Shown in pieces: positions 43,977 through 55,945 of a DNA stretch of 64,000 bases (position 1 is the stretch's first letter; every line of letters starts with the position of its first letter). Source of the DNA: Henricia sp. BOLD:AAB3569 (lineage: Eukaryota > Echinodermata > Asteroidea > Spinulosida > Echinasteridae); NCBI GenBank assembly GCA_037783545.1, contig JBBELK010000056.1, positions 62,001-126,000 on the forward strand, written 5' to 3'. The notes beneath the pieces are model-generated. The model was not told the DNA's origin. It did no database searches and worked only from the letters and a program-made list of their open reading frames with translations. The translations under genes and the position numbers were made by a program.

Positions 43977-44168
43977 CTACTTAGCAAGTGCTGATGAATA
44001 CTGTCGCTGCGTGCTGGGCCGCCACGACTGCAAGAGAATGTCTGTAGTTCTTGCTGATACGCCTCTTGCAAGGAAAGATCTCCGCATAAGCGTGCAGCAC
44101 ACATTGTCAGCTGATCCTTCAGTGGGTGCAGTCGCTGTAGACTGGTTCCCGCTCCACATATTCCACAT
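43977..44168 (-). pseudogene. Tyrosine recombinase N-terminal fragment (DIRS-like)
   Basis: The minus-strand frame contains LMRRSFLARGVSARTTDILL then QSWRPSTQRQYSSALAK, the well-known opening of the core-binding domain in DIRS-type recombinases. It lies 2 kb beyond, and on the same strand as, the RT-RNase H block at 46180-48462, which is where the recombinase of that element should be. Confidence 0.65.
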
Positions 44169-44219
44169 ACAACGACTGAATATGAGGACCGGCTACTGTC
44201 GTGTTTAAAATAGCACTTT

Positions 44220-45089
44220 AAGCATTACGTCATGCATTTATTTTTAGGAGCACATAACCGTTAATTTTCAAAGCGCGCTGCGCGCTATATGGCATGAGTG
44301 TACAACAATTTGAAAGGGGTTATTCCTTATTTGACCAATACAAATTTAATATATTAACCTTAAAATATTAATAAATTTGAGGCCAGAATTCTGGGCTTCA
44401 AATAATTTATCCCCGTTGGGACATTTCTTGTGGGAGGGCCAGGAGGTCAGTGGCCGATCGTGTCCATGACTTTACCACACTTTCCAATGTAGCGGGGGCG
44501 ATGGTCATTTTCGTTTGAGCAGCCGAAGGGGGATAGTTATAGTTACGGCTTTTCATTTGATCAAGTTTTTGCAATCCCACCACCATCCCTCAACTCCACC
44601 AGTTTTTCTTTAAATCAATTTCATTTTGACTCTAGAGTGTTTCACTTGGTTGCCAGTTTGCGGAGCCGGAAAGGAATTTCCCCCTTTTTTCCCCTTGGGG
44701 TTTTTGGGAGGGTTTTCGCCTTTCTTAGTGTCGGCAGGGTTTGTTTGTGGTTTGGCGGGAATTTTATTCCATGACCCCCAAATTGCCTCGGTGATTGTTT
44801 TAATTCAATTCACTTTATTTGCTTTTAAGCATTGGTGGATAATTTCAGTTTTTGACCCCCTAAGGGCTGGTGGACGCATGTATTTTTGTCTGCTAATGTT
44901 GGCTTTATTACAGTTTATAAAAACTTCCTATAGGCCCTAAAGCTTAAAGTTGTATTGCCGAATTTTGCTTTAACGCATCGACGCGTCAGATTTGACCAGG
45001 GTGCAGAATTACAATGTATGCCATAACGTATTAGCGTGTCTGCTTGGACCGGGTACGGAATCATTGCCAAACTTGCTATAAAGTTTAAG
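44220..45089. other. No gene recognised
   Basis: A long hydrophobic open frame at 44626-44940 has no ATG and no recognisable motif; it is compatible with T-rich sequence by chance. Confidence 0.4.
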
Positions 45090-45580
45090 ATGTATTGCGG
45101 GTTTATCCCATGATGTAACGCGGGTTAGCTTTGACCGGGTACAAACTCTTTTTGCTGTGGGATTTTAATATGTATTTCGGGTTTATCCCATACTGTACCA
45201 CGGGGTAGCTTGGCCCGGGTACAAACTCATTTTTGCTGTGGGATTTCGATATGTATTGCAGGTTTATCCCATAATGTACCCCGGGGGTAGCTTGGCCCGG
45301 GTACAAACTCATTTTGCTGTGGGAGTTTGATATGTATTGCGGGTTTATCCCATAATGTACCCCGGGGGTAGCTTGGCCCGGGTACAAACTCATTTTTGCT
45401 GTGGGAGTTTGATATGTATTGCGGGTTTATCCCATAATGTACCGCGGGGTAGCTTGGCCTGGGTACAAACTCATTTTGCTGTGGGATTTTGATATTGCGG
45501 GTTTATCCCATAATGTAACGCGGGTTAGCTTTGACCGGGTACAAACCCATTTTTGCTGTGGGATTTTGATATGTTTTGCA
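45090..45580. repeat. 81-bp tandem array, six copies
   Basis: GTTTATCCCATAATGTACC … GGTAGCTTGGCCCGGGTACA … CATTTTTGCTGTGGGA recurs with GTTTATCCCA starting at 45101, 45181, 45262, 45343, 45425 and 45501 (period 80-82, one 76). It lies between the RNase H and recombinase fragments of the DIRS-like element. Confidence 0.9.
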
Positions 45581-46399
45581 GATTATTGCCAAAAGCGTTT
45601 CCCGGGTTGGCTTTGACCGGAATCGCAAAGTTTGCAGTTTTGAAGTGGGTCAATGTTTGTGAGACCCTTAGGACAAATGCAGTATTTCATAAGGCTATTG
45701 CCAAATGTCTTGTTCAATTAAATGATATCGGCTGCTCAAGCCATAAAGCAAAGAAAAAAATTGTCTCAACATTTCCTTTTTATTTTGTGTGTCTGAGATT
45801 TGGACGCATGCGGGGATAAATATGCCCATTTTAATATACATGTAGCTAGCATCAAAAAGAAAATGCAAACCTTGTCTGCATCATCCAGTGAGCTCCTACG
45901 GTTACTGCATGGTTACTGTAACTATATAGCCATTGCGTAGTTTTAAATCCGTGGCATCACCATAAATACACACGCAGCAGCACGCGTACGTGCACGCAAC
46001 GTCAATTCAAATTCTCGAAACAATGACGAATTGTACCCGACGATTAACGGTAACGTCCGGACGCCCCGACGTGCATTCGGGTAACTTCGGGAACCTTCGG
46101 AAAAAGGAGGAATTCCTCCTGTTTCAAAATGGCGAAATTGGCGGCTGCCGGACCTTAAATTCAGTCTAGTCAAATAATTTTTGGTCCGGGTACCAGACTA
46201 CAGTCGTGGGGCATGTGTAGGAGGTCGGTCACCTTTGATAGAACTATTGGGGGTGCTACCAAGAGCCGGAGGAGTTTGGGAAACCAAAACTGGGTGGGCC
46301 AGAATGGGAATACTAACACGCCCATGGCTCCGTCTAGTTCCCACTTCTGGAGAACTCTGCTAATAAGAGAAAATGGAGGAAATATATAAATAATTTAAT

Positions 46400-47535
46400 T
46401 TGACCATAAGCAAGAAAATGCATCACAGGCCTCGGCTTCAGGATCTGGATGCCATGACACAAATGGCTTCAATTGACAATTAAGTCTTGATGCAAACAGG
46501 TCTATTGTGGGTACAATCTGAAATTTCTTGCAAATGTTGGTGAAAATAATAGGATTCAATTTTAACTCCAAATGGTCTTGAAAAGACCTAGATAAAAAAT
46601 CTGCACAGGAGTTGTTAACACCTGAGATGTGGTGTGCTATTAGCCAGACATTGCATTATATGCACCAATGCCACAGTCGTTTTGCCAAGTCATTAAGTTC
46701 AACTGAATGGCAACCACCCATGTGTTTGATGTAGGCAACATCAGTAGCACTGTCTGTGAATACAGTAATTGGGTACATTTCTGTGACATACAAGATTTTA
46801 GGTCCCAGTTCAGTTAAATTGTCTTAATTTTGTCTTTAAATTATCCAGCTAAACTGAGGAGATAACTTATGCACGAAGGACTAAGAAAAACAGTCCTATA
46901 CAACATACATTTCTAAAAACCCCGTGCACAAATTATACTATTACGTATGTAACAAAGACAGAAAAAAATGTCACAAAATGGTCTGTCCACGTTACATACG
47001 TAATAGAAATATTTGTACACAAGCTTTTCAAAAATGCATGTTGTGGCAGCAATTTCTTACCTTTTTGGGCAAAAGTTATCTCCTGGGAACTGTACAAGGG
47101 AATTTCTTTAAGTTTGGGATAAACTGAAGACATCTGAATAAAATTATTGACTGATTTTTCAAATAGGCCCATCAGTGTGGAAAGACCCATCACATTTGTA
47201 TTCTGAACGTGGCTAATAAACGTCTTGAATGCATAAAATACTGCCAAAAGCTATAAATAGTTGATATGCAACACTGCCTTACTAGTACTCCAGTGACCAT
47301 TAGTATGTTGGTCAACCGCAGGGCATGTTGCGCCCCAACCAAGTGATGATGCATCAGTATAAATTTCAGTTTGTGCAACACAAATTGGTCTGGAAGCAAT
47401 TGGTAGGTTCTTTATCCACCAACGTAAATCAGACCTGGCTTCTATTTGAGTAATTTTTGCTTTATAATTGCAATTGTGTGCTTTCAAAGCCTCGTCTTTG
47501 AGTACTTCTAGAGATCTGTAGAAAAGTGGTCCCAA
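46400..47535 (-). pseudogene. DIRS-like RNase H region
   Basis: The frame 47535-47251 contains DLRWWIKNLPIASRPI and EIYTDASSLGWGATCP, with TDAS giving the first catalytic Asp, then HWSTSKAVLHINYL where the second acidic residue is expected. Downstream, broken frames still read TDSATDVAYINHMGG-like and LNDLAKRLWHWC-like segments (about 46750-46650) and an ADFLSRSFQDHLE stretch, the end of the RNase H/connection domain. Confidence 0.7.
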
Positions 47536-48462
47536 GGGGACTGCTGGAAAACATGTAAACCATTTTGCCGATTACCTGTGCCACGTAAAAAAATAGTTGG
47601 ATTTTCCTGTTTTTCCAAACTTATGCACAGATCGACAACAGTTTGCACTTTTTTAGCAGGTAAATAGACCAACATATCAATTGTGTCAATTGTGAATCCT
47701 AAAAAGTCCAACTTTTGGGTTGGGACAAAATTAGATTTGTCTTCATTTATAACAAAGCCTAAATTACAAAGGAGTTCGCATCTGGCATGAATGTTCTGTA
47801 TACATTCATTTTTGGTATAACCAATTAAGAGTGAATCATCGATGTAATTCGCAGAGATTTGTCCGCAATTACGCAATGTAGCTATGACTGGCTTCATAAC
47901 ATTGGTAAAAATTATGGGTGCACTAGTCAACCCAAAGCAGAGGCATGTAAATTGCCACATTTGATTACGCCACTGGAATCGTAGGAATGTATGATGTTCT
48001 GGAGCCATCGGAATTGTAAAATATGCATCCTTTAAGTCTATGGATGCTAGAAAGCAGTTGGGCTTAATCAATGTCAGTGCAAATTCGAATGTCTCCATTT
48101 TAAAATGGTGGTATTTCACAAATTTGTTCAATGCCTTCAAATTAATAATTGGTCGCATTGATCCGTCCTTTTTGGGGCGGAGAAAGATGTTGGAAATAAA
48201 CTGTTCCGGACACGAATTGACTGGCATAATAGCCCCTTTAGAGGTTAACTAAATTGATTTCTACGTCAATCAAGGCTTGCTCTGTAGCCGTGTATTGTAT
48301 GGGTTTTGGAACCACGGTTTGAACCGGTAGACTATCAAATTCAATATGGCAGTGCGCCACTGTGTCCAAAATCCAGGGATCAGATGTAATATTTTCCCAA
48401 GATGGGACAAAAAAACTTAATCGACCAGCAATGGGAATGCTCAAATCAAGAGACTTACTCAC
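47508..48462 (-). pseudogene. DIRS-like reverse transcriptase
   Basis: The first frame (48462-48238) has IPIAGRLSFFVPSWENIT and FDSLPVQTVVPKPIQYTATE. After a frameshift the main frame (48227-47508, 239 aa) has PEQFISNIFLRPKKDGSMRP, INLKALNKFVKYHHFKME, FLASIDLKDAYFTIPMAPEH, FTCLCFGLTSAPIIFTNVMK, ANYIDDSLLIG (catalytic YIDD intact) and KLDFLGFTIDT. This is a nearly complete palm domain. One frame break at about 48238 and one at about 47530 inactivate it. Confidence 0.85.
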
Positions 48463-48489
48463 TAATTGTCCCGGTTACTTGAGGTCTTT

Positions 48490-49818
48490 ATATCGACCCA
48501 GGTTTCAGCGACGTTTGGCTGTCCTGTGACCCACAATTCTGCAGTGTTTGCTGAAAGTTGCTGCGACCTGCACGACCTGTCGATCGAGATCGTTGGTAAA
48601 AGGGCGCCCTCTGGCGGCTGCTGAACTGCTTCCAGGTCGCGCCATAGCTTTGCTGGGGTCGATAGTCCCCCGAATATGGGCGGCGTGATGCACGCTGAAA
48701 TGGTCCGCTATTTCGCGGGCGATATTTCTGAACCCCATGGATTCTTTGTCCGATTTTTTTTGTCTCTTGGATTGCGTTGCATGATTGTACCAATTCATTG
48801 CCAAAGATAAGATTGGTGCAGGGAACTTGAGCCGAGCACAAAGGTGCGAACTTAGCACTTATAGGTCAGGCCGAATTTTTTCTCTTCTAATCATATTCAG
48901 CTGTGAATTACCAGATCCCATCAGGGCTATGGCATCTATGAGGAGCCTAATTAAATCGGCTGTATCCAAATTTGTGACATTTCTGCCAGATCTCGCCTCG
49001 AATATTTTATTCGGGGCTACTGCTGTGGCCGTACAAGCCCGAACAAAGCAGTTTTGTATCTTCTGGAATTTCAAGTGACGCGAACGAGTGGCGTGCTTCA
49101 GGATGGCCCACACCTCCTGATTGACTCTATGCAGAGATTCTCCGCATTGCTCGGCTTATTGTACTTTTTCTGTTTTTCCAGCAGTTTATCGGGTTGAATT
49201 TTTCCCTTTGCCAAGGCATTTATAGTTTTTCCAATTGTTCATTTAGTGGTGGGCCCTCACTATCATCCTCTTGGATCAGTGCTGCCATTTCAGCCATGAG
49301 GTCATCTACGGGCTCACTGTCCGATCTTTCAGCAAGAAGATCGTTAAGATCTTGCTCAGAATAAAATTCATTATCTTTTTCTGCAGCATCCATCATTATA
49401 CCCGTGTCGGGTGTTGGTTCTAACTATGACCTCCCCTTCACTTAGTGCCTCAGAGCGCAATTCTTGCGCATTCGTTTGTAAAGCGGGTCGCTTGTTTTGT
49501 TGCAAGAAGGCATCTGATGATGTTGCAAACTGAGGACGGCGGCCCGCAGGTCTGAGTCGTCTTGAGTCGCGAGCTGCGATGAAGCTATCGCGTCCTGCTG
49601 CATGGTTTTGCGTTTACATGGCGCACGCTTTTTACCCGAACTAGGCTTGTTTTGGTTAGCGGCTGTGCTTGTGCACGCGGCGCGGACGTGCTTGCGGCGG
49701 TAAACGCAACAGTGCTCGACTCTGCAGGAATACCAGAAAGCTGGTTCGATAACGAATCAAAGAGGGCTTCATTCTCCGAGAGATTAACCTGCAATACAGG
49801 AATATCTTCGATGTTCAT
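48490..49818 (-). pseudogene. DIRS-like Gag, fragmented
   Basis: An N-terminal frame begins MNIEDIPVLQVNLSENEALF (49818). A middle frame has ADLIRLLIDAIALMGSGNSQ (48859-49113) and a C-terminal basic, Ser/Arg/Gln-rich tail contains RRPYSGDYRPQQSYG and STGRAGRSNFQQ (48488-48841). The 'AIALMGSGNSQLN' block followed by an Arg-Gly-rich tail is the usual DIRS Gag layout. Frames overlap in two registers, showing frameshifts. Confidence 0.6.
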
Positions 49819-50046
49819 GATCTATCGCAACGACGGCCACAACTTGGTCCGATGAATATGCTGTGCGGCAGGCTCCGCGTGCGCAGTATGAAAACACAAT
49901 GCTGTACTAAGTACTAGCGATACGCACGCAATGGCCACTAAAATACACTGGTGAATAGTGCGTAAGGGTGCCTTTATATACGGACTTCCTGGCAGGATTG
50001 GCATTCTTTCTTTAAATGTGTGGCATTCCTTGGCTACTACCCAGCT

Positions 50047-50162
50047 AGTCCAGATTCTGGACTATATTATTGCGATATTGGATCGTAGCGCGGCCGACTA
50101 TAGAGGGCGGAATATCGATATTATTTGGACAGCGCATAATATAGTCCAGAACTTAACCTCCA
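50047..50162 (+). repeat. 115-bp TIR repeat, copy 1
   Basis: Starts TAGTCCAGATTCTGGACTAT and ends ATAATATAGTCCAGAACTTA. The two ends are inverted (TTCTGGACTATATTAT). Also present at 53513-53628 (inverted) and 56059-56173. The interior has CGCGGCCGACTATAGAGGGC. Confidence 0.85.
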
Positions 50163-50686
50163 ATTCCCCGCTGGGGTCAAAGGTCAATCGAGCTAATAAA
50201 TATTCATTCACGTCGCGGTGTTCGATACCGCGATATCGATATCTGCAGCGCAGCATGCATGTACGTGTGCGCAAACTACATACGAGTACTGCACTGTACA
50301 CATTGCGCGTATTGCATGCAGTGTGTATGTATATGTGACTCAGCTCATGCAGCGAGAATAGAGATACAGCTAGCACGAACGTTTTAATGGCTAGGTCACT
50401 TTGGGGGTGGGGCGTAGGGGCCGGACTGGTGTACCTGGGAGGTTTACTGTGAGGGGGGTGCGAGTGATTGGGTGGGGTCCTACATGGGAAAACAACATTT
50501 GGATAGCTTATTCCTTGCTGTGCCATTTATTTCAGTTTCATGCTAAAAGTGCAAAAAAACGAAAATAATATAAAAACCAACTGTTCTTGTTTATCCTTTT
50601 CTTGAAGTTCAACATGTACATGTACAATGTAGTAGCAGATCTAATATTTTTGTGGCCCGCCGGGTGGGAGCTTCAGATAAAGACAT
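50163..50686. other. No gene recognised
   Basis: Spacer between the 115-bp repeat and the left arm of the large inverted repeat. A GATATCGATATC-like palindromic stretch lies at about 50233. The minus-strand open frame over 50098-50526 has no motif. Confidence 0.4.
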
Positions 50687-51011
50687 GTTTTGCAATGCAC
50701 AAAATAATTAAGCAGGTACACGTACTACCTCCATGGTACAACTCAGCAAAATAAGTTCTCGGTAGTCTTATTTAAATTAATATTTGACACAAGAGTCACC
50801 TAGTAATGGGATTATGACCTGAACATTCATTTAACAAGGACATGGGGTGTGAAACAAAACTGCAATTAAGTGAGCAGTCCATTGAATCCATTCCTTCAAA
50901 TTTGGAAGTCTCATGTATCTGTCTGATTAACTTGTGAAGCACAAAACTAATCAAATTATCATGAGGATGCTTGATTTGAGGGTTTTCATTAACATAATGC
51001 ACTCTTTCAAC

Positions 51012-51354
51012 CAGGGATTGGACATTTAACCGGTTAACCGGGGAAAAAATTAAAAACCATTTTGCCGAACGTTTAAACGAAACCCAATTTTAAAGAATTT
51101 ACAATAGTTTTCAAAGGTTCTTTGTATTTACTTCATGAAATTGAAATAAATGTATATGGAGTCGTAGTAAAATTTTCACCCGATAAAGATTCAATGATAT
51201 TTTGGGGGCCTAGGGGTATTGTGTGCATTGCAAATGCACCTATAAAGTAAAACAACACCAACAACTTTGGTGTCGGCTGAACGGTTAACCGGTTAACCGA
51301 CACTGGAAAGAATTGCAAACCGGTTTCTGAATTAACCGTAAATGCCCATCCCTA
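51012..51354. mobile_element. hAT-like MITE (left arm copy)
   Basis: Ends CAGGGATTGGACATTTAACC and, inverted, TAGGGATGGGCATTTACGGT. 8-bp target repeats CTTTCAAC and CTTTTAAC (7 of 8 match) flank it. It contains three AACCGGTT words (51028, 51287, 51318). The same insertion is in the right arm (about 58930-59270), so it predates the arm duplication. Confidence 0.75.
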
Positions 51355-52937
51355 CTTTTAACAGATGGGAATGTTAATCTACAAAAAAATAGAAATTATT
51401 CATCTTTCAGTTGCAATTTTTAATAAAACTGAATTCAGTGTGACATACATCAAGATTTTAAAAATGCATTCTGAATTAAGACTGAGTTACACACTTGAGT
51501 TTATTTGTGTTAAATCCTTCAATGCCATTTGCATGATCCAGTATTTTTGAAGGGACCTTTCAGATAACATACATTTTTTTGCAATGTGCAAATAAGCAGG
51601 CACACAATTTACAGGAAATGTTTCCCTCCTGTAGAAAAAAATTCCAGGCCGGGGGACTTCATGACTATGCCACCTCAATACAAACTCAACAAAATAAGTT
51701 CCCAGACATTTATTCAAGTTCAAACATTTCAAATTAGGCCTAAATAGTTGATACAACAATCCTCAGCCAGTATAATTGCCTATAGGTAGGCCTATATGAC
51801 CTGAACATTCATTTAAAAATGGCATGGGGTGTGAAACAAAACTGCAAGTGAGCACTTCAAATTTAGAAGTCTCATATTTTTCAGTGTCTCAACATGTGAA
51901 ACACAAAACTAATCAATTATGAGTATTCTTAAATTGCAATGAGGATTTTCATTAACAGTGTACTTTCAAAAGAATGGAATGTTAATCTGCAAAACAAGAA
52001 ATTATTAATCTTTCAGTTGCAATTTTTAACAAAACTGAATTCCTGAATTCAGTAGGAGTACAAGATTCAAAAACATGCATTCTGAGCTACACAACTGCAA
52101 TAAATGAGCTACACGTACACATGAGTTTATTACAGTGTTCAATTTGCCTTTCACACTAATTGTTCAATGTAACCTGCAGCCATGCACAGAATGTTTATAT
52201 ACGTGCTGCTGCAGAGGATTACTGTCTGTTAATAAAATATATGAACAATTTCTGCATCTGCCGTAATTAAATTTGGAGCAAAATTACTTTGTAGACAACA
52301 AAATATATCAGTGTAGAATTAATGCAGCTTTGCACAGATCAGGAAGTTGTAAAAATTGCCCCTTTTTTGCACAGGAATTTCTCCAAAAAGCTGCAGATCA
52401 AATCAGAAAGGTATATGCCGCATTTTATGTTCAAATGTAACATATTTTCAGGGTGAGATAAAGTGCACAGACAATGAACCATCTTCAAAAACATAACACT
52501 ATATATACTAGTCAGTGATTTTTCAAATCAGGGCAGAAAACCTAAAATAATACATGTATGGTTTTTGTGTTGAATACTTAATTGTGTTGAAATACTAGTT
52601 GGCAATTTTTTCCACAAATGTACAATTACACGGGAAAAATTATGTGATGTTTAAAAGTTTGTTATTGTTATCTACACTTTTAGTTGGGTTTTTCTTATGG
52701 GTAACTGCAATAGAAACTGCAGTATATATGGGCCTTTTTTTGCCTATGTGTATAGAGCCTAAATTTCCTGGCCCACATGTACTAGAGGATTTTGTACTAA
52801 AGTGGCCATATATTAGTCAACAAATTTAGTACACCTGCTTTTGTTGGAACTAATAACTGGCTTTATTTTACCATGTAAATTTTTCTTAAATACCATGCAA
52901 TAAAATACACAAAGCACGCGTACTGTGTCTTTATTTT

Positions 52938-53001
52938 ACTAAATTCTGACCTCTTGACCTTAAAAATAGCTATTTTTAAGGTCAAGAGGTCAGAATTTAG
53001 T
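52938..53001. repeat. 62-bp perfect palindrome, left arm only
   Basis: CTAAATTCTGACCTCTTGAC followed by CTTAAAAATAG is mirrored exactly around AGCT. The right arm (about 56692-56735) has only one half, so the fold-back arose or was lost after the arms separated. Confidence 0.9.
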
Positions 53002-53512
53002 AGATAAGATTTGTTTCTTTAAAATGAAGTGCACTGATTTCATGGGAAAAACCTGAAATTATAAGTGAGAAAATTTGAGCACGGCAGGATGAAGAAGTGT
53101 TTCCGCACAAAATCTTCTTTTTTTTCTCAATCCTATATATATATTTTTTTCATCAAATCTGCACGTACAGATATGCTTGATGAGTAATTTTGAAGACAAA
53201 ATCTGATCAACTTCTCAACTCTTTCCAACTATACAAACATACAGTATACACCTGCATGCGTGGCTATAGCCACGCATGCAGGTGTACGTGTATACTGTAT
53301 GTTTGTTCGTTTCACAATGCACAGCGCATAGGAGGCCGATATGTACACATTATAATATTATAATGACTATGCGATGTATTGCGCGGACAATTTTCGAGAA
53401 TCGATTCCCGACCGTCGATTATTCGGCGCGCCTCACACACATGATTGATAAGCGCTGCGTCCAATCAGACTAGGTGGGCGGAGCTATAGTTCCCTGAGAT
53501 TTCTCAGGGAAC

Positions 53513-53628
53513 TGGAGGTTAAGTTCTGGACTATATTATGCGCTGTCCAAATAATATCGATATTCCGCCCTCTATAGTCGGCCGCGCTACGATCCAATAT
53601 CGCAATAATATAGTCCAGAATCTGGACT
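53513..53628 (-). repeat. 115-bp TIR repeat, copy 2 (inner end of left arm)
   Basis: Reverse-complement copy of 50047-50162. It forms the inner boundary of the left arm. Confidence 0.85.
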
Positions 53629-54910
53629 ACTACCCAGCTAACACATAACGTTCTGCGAACGTTCGCTGAATGTTTGTTTTTTGTCACGTTTGTTTTGAAC
53701 GTCGAGGGGACGGTTCCCGAACGTTTGTGGAAGTTACGTTCGTTTTGAACGTCGAGGGGACGTTCTGCCAACGTTTGAACAGGGCGGTATTACCTGCAGC
53801 GGCGAGTAACGTTGCAGACTCGCCCCAGATAAACACACGGGACGGGGTGAAAATCTATCCAAAACTGCAACAAATGTAACTTTAAACAACTGTCCCATGA
53901 GTCTAGATAAACTGGGTAACTTTCCCCTTCAACTGCAAGGGCTGCAAGGTATTGATGAAGGCAGAATTTATGCCAAAAGTCCGACTAAAGTGTCACTAAA
54001 AGTTCATTGAACGGCAATGAAGCCAATGCCGGGGCGAAACTCCACTTATTTAACTTTCCAAATTTGCAACACTAAAAACGTCATTTAAAAGCATCAAAAA
54101 GCTAAATACTGTCCCTACCGCTGGTTTGGGATCCAGGGTCCTATGAAACCTTGAAAACTAAATGATTATTCTACAACTATGGGGCAAAAAACGTTGCCAA
54201 GAGCATGAATGTTGAAACGATCATGCGAACACGGTTTCCGCGATCCCGCATGTACAGAATCAATAGCGCCCTCTATTGAGCACTCGCGCACCGTCTATTA
54301 CCGTCGAAACAAGGGGAATTGCTTTTTAGTGGGGAGCCCAGGGGCATGTATTTTTTTTCGTTCTTTCCCTCTGTTTCCTTGCCGGCCTTCTTTGAGGGCA
54401 CTACATGCATCTGGATTTTTTTTCGTGGGGGCACTTAGGAGCACTCACCCACATCCCCACCCCGGCCTCCCCCACCACTACCACCATGTGGCTACACCGC
54501 TGGGTGGAATACTTGGACGCGGTCACTTTTGAATACACTAAGGAACTAGTAACGTCCCATGAAAGCAAGTCTATATACATGTACGGAATCTATGGCGGAA
54601 ATTTGCTTTGACTGCCTGCGTTGTACATAGTCTCGGTCACCTGGTACTGACATTTTCTGGAGTGAATTCACTACAGAAGCTGAACTAAGAACGTCTTTTT
54701 TTGGCCAGTGTACTCTGCAGAATTATTTCAACCACCCCAGTGCCAGAGAACTTTGCTCGAGTCCACAAAAAACGAGCGGAGAGTAAATTGCGGATGAAAC
54801 ACAAAACAGCCGTCTGCTCAGAGCGCTATAGCTGTACAAAACAAATGGGCCGTTTGCCGACGGCTGTTGTGTGTACTGCTAATGCTTGACCTTTAACCTC
54901 TTCTTAAGGG
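53629..54910. repeat. Inverted-repeat spacer, first part; short tandem repeat
   Basis: GTTTTGAACGTCGAGGGGAC occurs twice 54-58 bp apart (about 53690-53765) amid AACGTT(T/C) words. Elsewhere no gene is supported; open frames at 54209-54611 and 54701-54889 show no motif. Confidence 0.5.
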
Positions 54911-54914
54911 GATT

Positions 54915-55170
54915 TGGTACAGGAGTTGACGCTTAAGAAAGGTCATTCATTATTCAGGACACCCCAGAGAACTTATTAGCGTTGGTTTGGTTGATCATGT
55001 ACTTGATATGCTAATTAAACCGCCAATTACTGCTAATTACGGGCTTTCTTAAGCATACTAAGTTCAGGAGTTGCAACTTAAGAAATGCCGATCATTAATT
55101 AGGGTGCATCAGAGGATAGTTTGGTAAATGTTTGATTGATGTACTCGAATATGCTAATAAAGGTTGCTAA
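54915..55170. repeat. Diverged tandem duplication, about 150 bp
   Basis: CAGGAGTTG(A/C)(C/A)(G/A)CTTAAGAAA … GATCATGTACTTGATATGCTAAT at 54917 and its diverged copy starting near 55070. Confidence 0.55.
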
Positions 55171-55242
55171 ATAAAGTTGTATAAGCCGTAAGGCTAGAGG
55201 GCGCACTCGGACGTTTTGCCGGCCCCGCATGCGCATTTTCTT

Positions 55243-55945
55243 TTTACACCACTGCGAGGGGTAATCCTTCGTTACAGCGCACGTACAAAGACTACGAACA
55301 AGTCGCGCATGCGTAATAAGCCAATGATTGCAAACCGCGTGTCTGTCGACCGACGATGATACTTTTCACCACAGAAAAAAAAACGATCGAAACGTCATTT
55401 CGAAAGAGCGATCGAAACGTTTTGATAGAACGATCGAAACGCGCGTTTCGAAAGAACGACCGAAACGTCGTTTCGAAAGAACGATAGAAACGTCGTTTCG
55501 AAAGAACGATCGAAAACGATAAAAACGTGTTTCAAGGGAAAGAAAACAAGTTTTGGAAACAGAGTTAACTTATACATGTACATGTAGGAATGAAATGCCT
55601 TAGGCCTATGGGCTTATACATACTTTTGGGGACTGTTCCGTCGATCGATGGTGTTTTTTTTTTTTTTTTAATATTTCACCATTCATTCAACATAAAAAAC
55701 ATGCACTGATCTTTTGGCTGATATTTTAATATGTATGCAGTTCTTTTTTTTCCCTTTCTAATCAATATTGACATTTATCTTATTATAATACATGTACAGT
55801 AGGACTACGTACGTACGTACACAATCTACATGCACATGTACAGCGCATTGTATAGCACAAGTATGCGTACGGGGAATTTTAGTCTCTTCACCAGCAGTGA
55901 AATGGTGCGTTTTCTGCCAAATTCCCCTCGCAGTGGTGTAAAAAT
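55243..55945. mobile_element. TIR element sharing its tips with the 5782-6172 element
   Basis: Left end TTTTTACACCACTGCGAGGGG-type sequence (from about 55243) and right end CCCCTCGCAGTGGTGTAAAA (to about 55940) are inverted, matching the tips of the element at 5782-6172. GCCCCGCATG outside both ends (about 55221 and 55962) may be the target repeat. About 700 bp, no tRNA-like box seen. A tandem repeat lies inside. Confidence 0.65.
55383..55530. repeat. Tandem repeat GAAACGTCGTTTCGAAAGAA, about five copies
   Basis: AACGATCGAAACG and CGTTTCGAAAGAACGA words alternate with a period of about 27-28 bp. Each unit is partly palindromic. Confidence 0.8.

Larger units (their letters stand above)
46180..49830 (-). 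mobile_element. DIRS-like retrotransposon: gag, RT and RNase H, decayed
   Basis: Minus-strand order is gag (49818-48490), RT (48462-47508), RNase H (47535-about 46400). The RT and gag styles are those of DIRS1-group elements. The element probably continued to the recombinase piece at 44168-43977. Termini (inverted or split repeats) were not found. Many stops and frame changes mark it as old. It is a different lineage from the element at 6201-10560. Confidence 0.8.
50687..53628 (+). repeat. Large inverted repeat, left arm (about 2.9 kb)
   Basis: Runs from TTTTGCAATGCACAAAATAA to the inverted 115-bp repeat at 53513-53628, and is matched in reverse complement by 56059-59562. Shared landmarks include the hAT-like MITE (51012-51354), the CACCTGCATGCGTGGCTATA palindrome (about 53250-53285), the AGTTCCCTGAGA(T/A)… palindrome (53488-53513) and the TCTTCATCCTGC region. 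A partly duplicated internal segment (50690-51500 against 51560-52040) is also present. No protein family is recognised. Confidence 0.85.

Noticed and set aside
44626..44940. Hydrophobic 104-codon open frame that looks like a membrane protein
   Set aside because: No ATG start, T-rich composition that favours Phe/Leu codons, and no recognisable family or splice context.
45090..45580. CRISPR-like or satellite coding repeat
   Set aside because: The 81-bp units are contiguous with no unique spacers, and the DNA is animal; it is an ordinary minisatellite.
52599..52829. 76-codon open frame in the left arm
   Set aside because: The right arm copy carries indels that break it, and the apparent signal-like hydrophobic stretch is not preserved.
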